Shown here piece after piece: positions 62,610 to 64,000 of a stretch of 64,000 bases of DNA (its first letter is position 1; each line of letters opens with the position of its first letter). Location of the stretch: the NCBI RefSeq assembly GCF_016584665.1, contig NZ_BBJB01000016.1:124001-188000 (forward strand), written 5' to 3'. Source of the stretch: Pseudanabaena sp. lw0831. Lineage in GTDB: Bacteria; Cyanobacteriota; Cyanobacteriia; Pseudanabaenales; Pseudanabaenaceae. Under the pieces are notes generated by a model. The model ran no database searches. It had not been told where the DNA came from and worked only from the letters and a program-made list of their open reading frames with translations. The translations under genes were made by a program, and so were the position numbers.

Positions 62610-63494
62610 TTATTTCTTGCCCCAGCCAAATAGTCCACCTTTCTTGTCTGGGGGCTTTTCTGGTGGTTTTGTCTGTGCACTCACCTGATTAATGTATTTG
62701 ACGGCAGTTGGCTCTTTAGGATCGAGTTTGAGTGCTTTTTGAAAGCTTGCCTTGGCGATCGCCGCCGCATTTTGATTCATTTGCACTAAACCCTTAAGTG
62801 CATACACCTTGGCATTATTTGGATCAAGTTTTTCGGCACTGAGCAGTTCCTTGAGCGCATCAGTCCATTGTTTCTTGCTAATAAATAATTCTGCCATATT
62901 CAGATTACGCAGGGCTGGAGACTGGGCAGGTTTAGCCGCAGGAGTTGCCTCCACATTAGCGCCCTGTCCGCCAACAGGAGCCGCCGTACTACTGCCTGAA
63001 GAAAAGCTAAGACTGGTTTGGGTAAACAAATATACGAGATTTAACTCGCTAAGAGTAGCGGTGTACTCCATAATCGAGTCAAGGGTTTCGTACTGCTTAG
63101 GCGAAACTTGCTCGACATATTGCTTGTAGGTGATCTCATGGGGGATTCGATATAGCTTTTGCGCTATTTCCGAACTGAGAGTAGGAGTTTCTTCTTTTTG
63201 CTTTTTGTTTTGGGCAAACATTCTCAAAGTTGCTAAATATTCACCACGCTCGCGATCGCTGTTTAGTAATTGATAGGCTGGGCTGACCATCTTCGAGAAA
63301 TATTTGGTTGCACTCTCCTTCTCTTCGGAAGTTCGGCCAAATACATCGGGATGCAAGATCTTCGCCAGCTTGAGAAATTTTTTGCGAATCTGAGCTGGCT
63401 CAGTGGTCATTGGTAAACCGAGTATGGCGTAATGATCGCTAATACCGTAACTGGCAAGACCTTTGTTGATTTTAAAGTTTTCTGGCTTTCCCAC
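62610..63494 (-). CDS. J-domain protein with C-terminal TPR repeats
   Basis: An N-terminal J domain (about 20-85) with HYAILGLPMTTEPAQIRKKF and the HPDVF tripeptide would stimulate a DnaK ATPase. A helical middle and two to three TPR-like repeats follow (NLNMAELFISKKQWTDALKEL, AKVYALKGLVQMNQNAAAI), and a basic Lys/Gly tail. I prefer the GTG at 63494, which has AGAGG 8 nt before it, over the GTG at 63503, where the site is too close. Either way the gene overlaps the 3' end of the upstream solute-binding gene by about 90 bp. Confidence 0.8.
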   Translation of the reverse strand: MGKPENFKINKGLASYGISDHYAILGLPMTTEPAQIRKKFLKLAKILHPDVFGRTSEEKESATKYFSKMVSPAYQLLNSDRERGEYLATLRMFAQNKKQKEETPTLSSEIAQKLYRIPHEITYKQYVEQVSPKQYETLDSIMEYTATLSELNLVYLFTQTSLSFSSGSSTAAPVGGQGANVEATPAAKPAQSPALRNLNMAELFISKKQWTDALKELLSAEKLDPNNAKVYALKGLVQMNQNAAAIAKASFQKALKLDPKEPTAVKYINQVSAQTKPPEKPPDKKGGLFGWGKK

Positions 63495-64000
63495 AGGTTC
63501 CACCTCTTAAGTATTTGTTCGAGTTTACCCTCTTGACGCATCTCTGTTAAAGCCTTATCTACAGCTTTTTTAAGTGATACGTCATCTTTGTTGACGATCG
63601 CCACTAGGCGGATCGGAATTAATGGCTCCCCAACAATTATAAAGTTGGGATTGTTGCGTACTTGCCATACTGCCACAGGTTCATCAAGGATCATCGCATC
63701 AAGTTGGCGATCGCGTAGTTGGATCACCATACGATCAAGATCCCGTGAGGAAAAAAGGCGAATGGCGTTGCCTCTATTCTTATTATAGGTTTCGGCGATC
63801 GCTGCACCTCCGCTATTTGCCACAACCCCGACCCGCTTGCCGATCATATCGCGCAAAGACTTAATTTGGGTTCCGTCAGATCGAATCAGCAAGCGCTGGG
63901 CGCTGCGATAGTAAGCCGTAGTTTCAATAAATTTGCCTTTAGTTTCACCTGTTTCTAAGGCTCCTTCTTCACGCGCACTGAGCAGAATATCGACTTGTCG
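63407..64000 (-). CDS. Family 3 extracellular solute-binding protein, 5' end outside the window
   Basis: The frame is open to the right edge, so the N-terminal part and signal are missing; 197 residues remain. RDMIGKRVGVVANSGGAAIAE, QLRDRQLDAMILDEPVAVWQV and LKKAVDKALTEMRQEGKLEQILKRWNLW are typical of periplasmic amino-acid-type binding proteins of ABC importers. The family normally ends near KRWNLW, but here the frame continues about 30 codons into the J-domain gene. The ligand cannot be predicted. Confidence 0.85.
   Translation of the reverse strand, partial: RQVDILLSAREEGALETGETKGKFIETTAYYRSAQRLLIRSDGTQIKSLRDMIGKRVGVVANSGGAAIAETYNKNRGNAIRLFSSRDLDRMVIQLRDRQLDAMILDEPVAVWQVRNNPNFIIVGEPLIPIRLVAIVNKDDVSLKKAVDKALTEMRQEGKLEQILKRWNLWESQKTLKSTKVLPVTVLAIITPYSVYQ

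Overview
The window is chromosomal DNA from a cyanobacterium. Evidence for this is the petB/petD pair of the cytochrome b6f complex, the many HIP1 octamers (GCGATCGC), and cyanobacterial families such as Uma2, DUF1517, CHAT-domain haemagglutinins and an HTH-NACHT ATPase. A Pseudanabaena-like filamentous lineage seems plausible from the protein flavour, but that is a guess and no rRNA or tRNA gene is present to test it.

Region 1 (37-31353, all minus strand) is one continuous 31 kb surface-polysaccharide locus, read from right to left. It opens with dTDP-L-rhamnose synthesis (rfbC, rfbB, rfbD, rfbA). A CDP-deoxysugar branch follows: rfbF, rfbG, a zinc-finger C-methyltransferase, an RfbC-like epimerase, a DegT aminotransferase and a PhyH oxygenase. 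Next come two methyltransferases and an acyl-carrier cassette (MaoC-SDR fusion, FkbH-like HAD protein, free ACP, hexapeptide acyltransferase, WbqC). A CmcI-like protein, a GT2-FkbM fusion and an ABC-2 exporter (permease, small EamA protein, ATPase) come next. The locus ends in glycosyltransferases and methyltransferases, including an 1167-residue protein with several glycosyltransferase domains. Many genes overlap by 1-17 nt, so the locus is probably one or a few long transcripts. HIP1 sites are sparse from 1 to 22.5 kb (seven by eye) and much denser to the right, which suggests the left part was acquired. A perfect 22-bp palindrome lies in the divergent promoter region at 31.4 kb.

Region 2 (31.5-35.7 kb) holds a plus-strand GT2, uvrC (with a palindromic repeat translated in frame) and aroC. 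Region 3 (36.2-42.6 kb) is a two-partner secretion pair whose exported partner ends in a CHAT cysteine-protease domain with both catalytic residues. Region 4 (42.7-51.7 kb) is core metabolism: a Uma2 gene, petD and petB (with an unusual PEWF instead of PEWY), a GNAT, ilvC, a PBP2 transpeptidase, an RsbW-like kinase and a bifunctional Rel. Region 5 (51.7-56.8 kb) is an accessory pocket: Uma2, a MNT/HEPN toxin-antitoxin pair, a phosphate-binding-protein remnant, an ROK glucokinase and an HTH-NACHT ATPase. Region 6 (56.9-64 kb) has two ABC ATPases without permeases, an unknown protein, a DUF1517 protein, a receiver-GGDEF protein, a J-domain/TPR protein and a partial solute-binding protein.

Gene ends from 34 kb rightward carry a family of long, almost perfect hairpins with three-base loops (GAA, GTA, AAA, TTA). 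Several enclose the stop codon of the neighbouring gene, so sequence outside the gene mirrors coding sequence.
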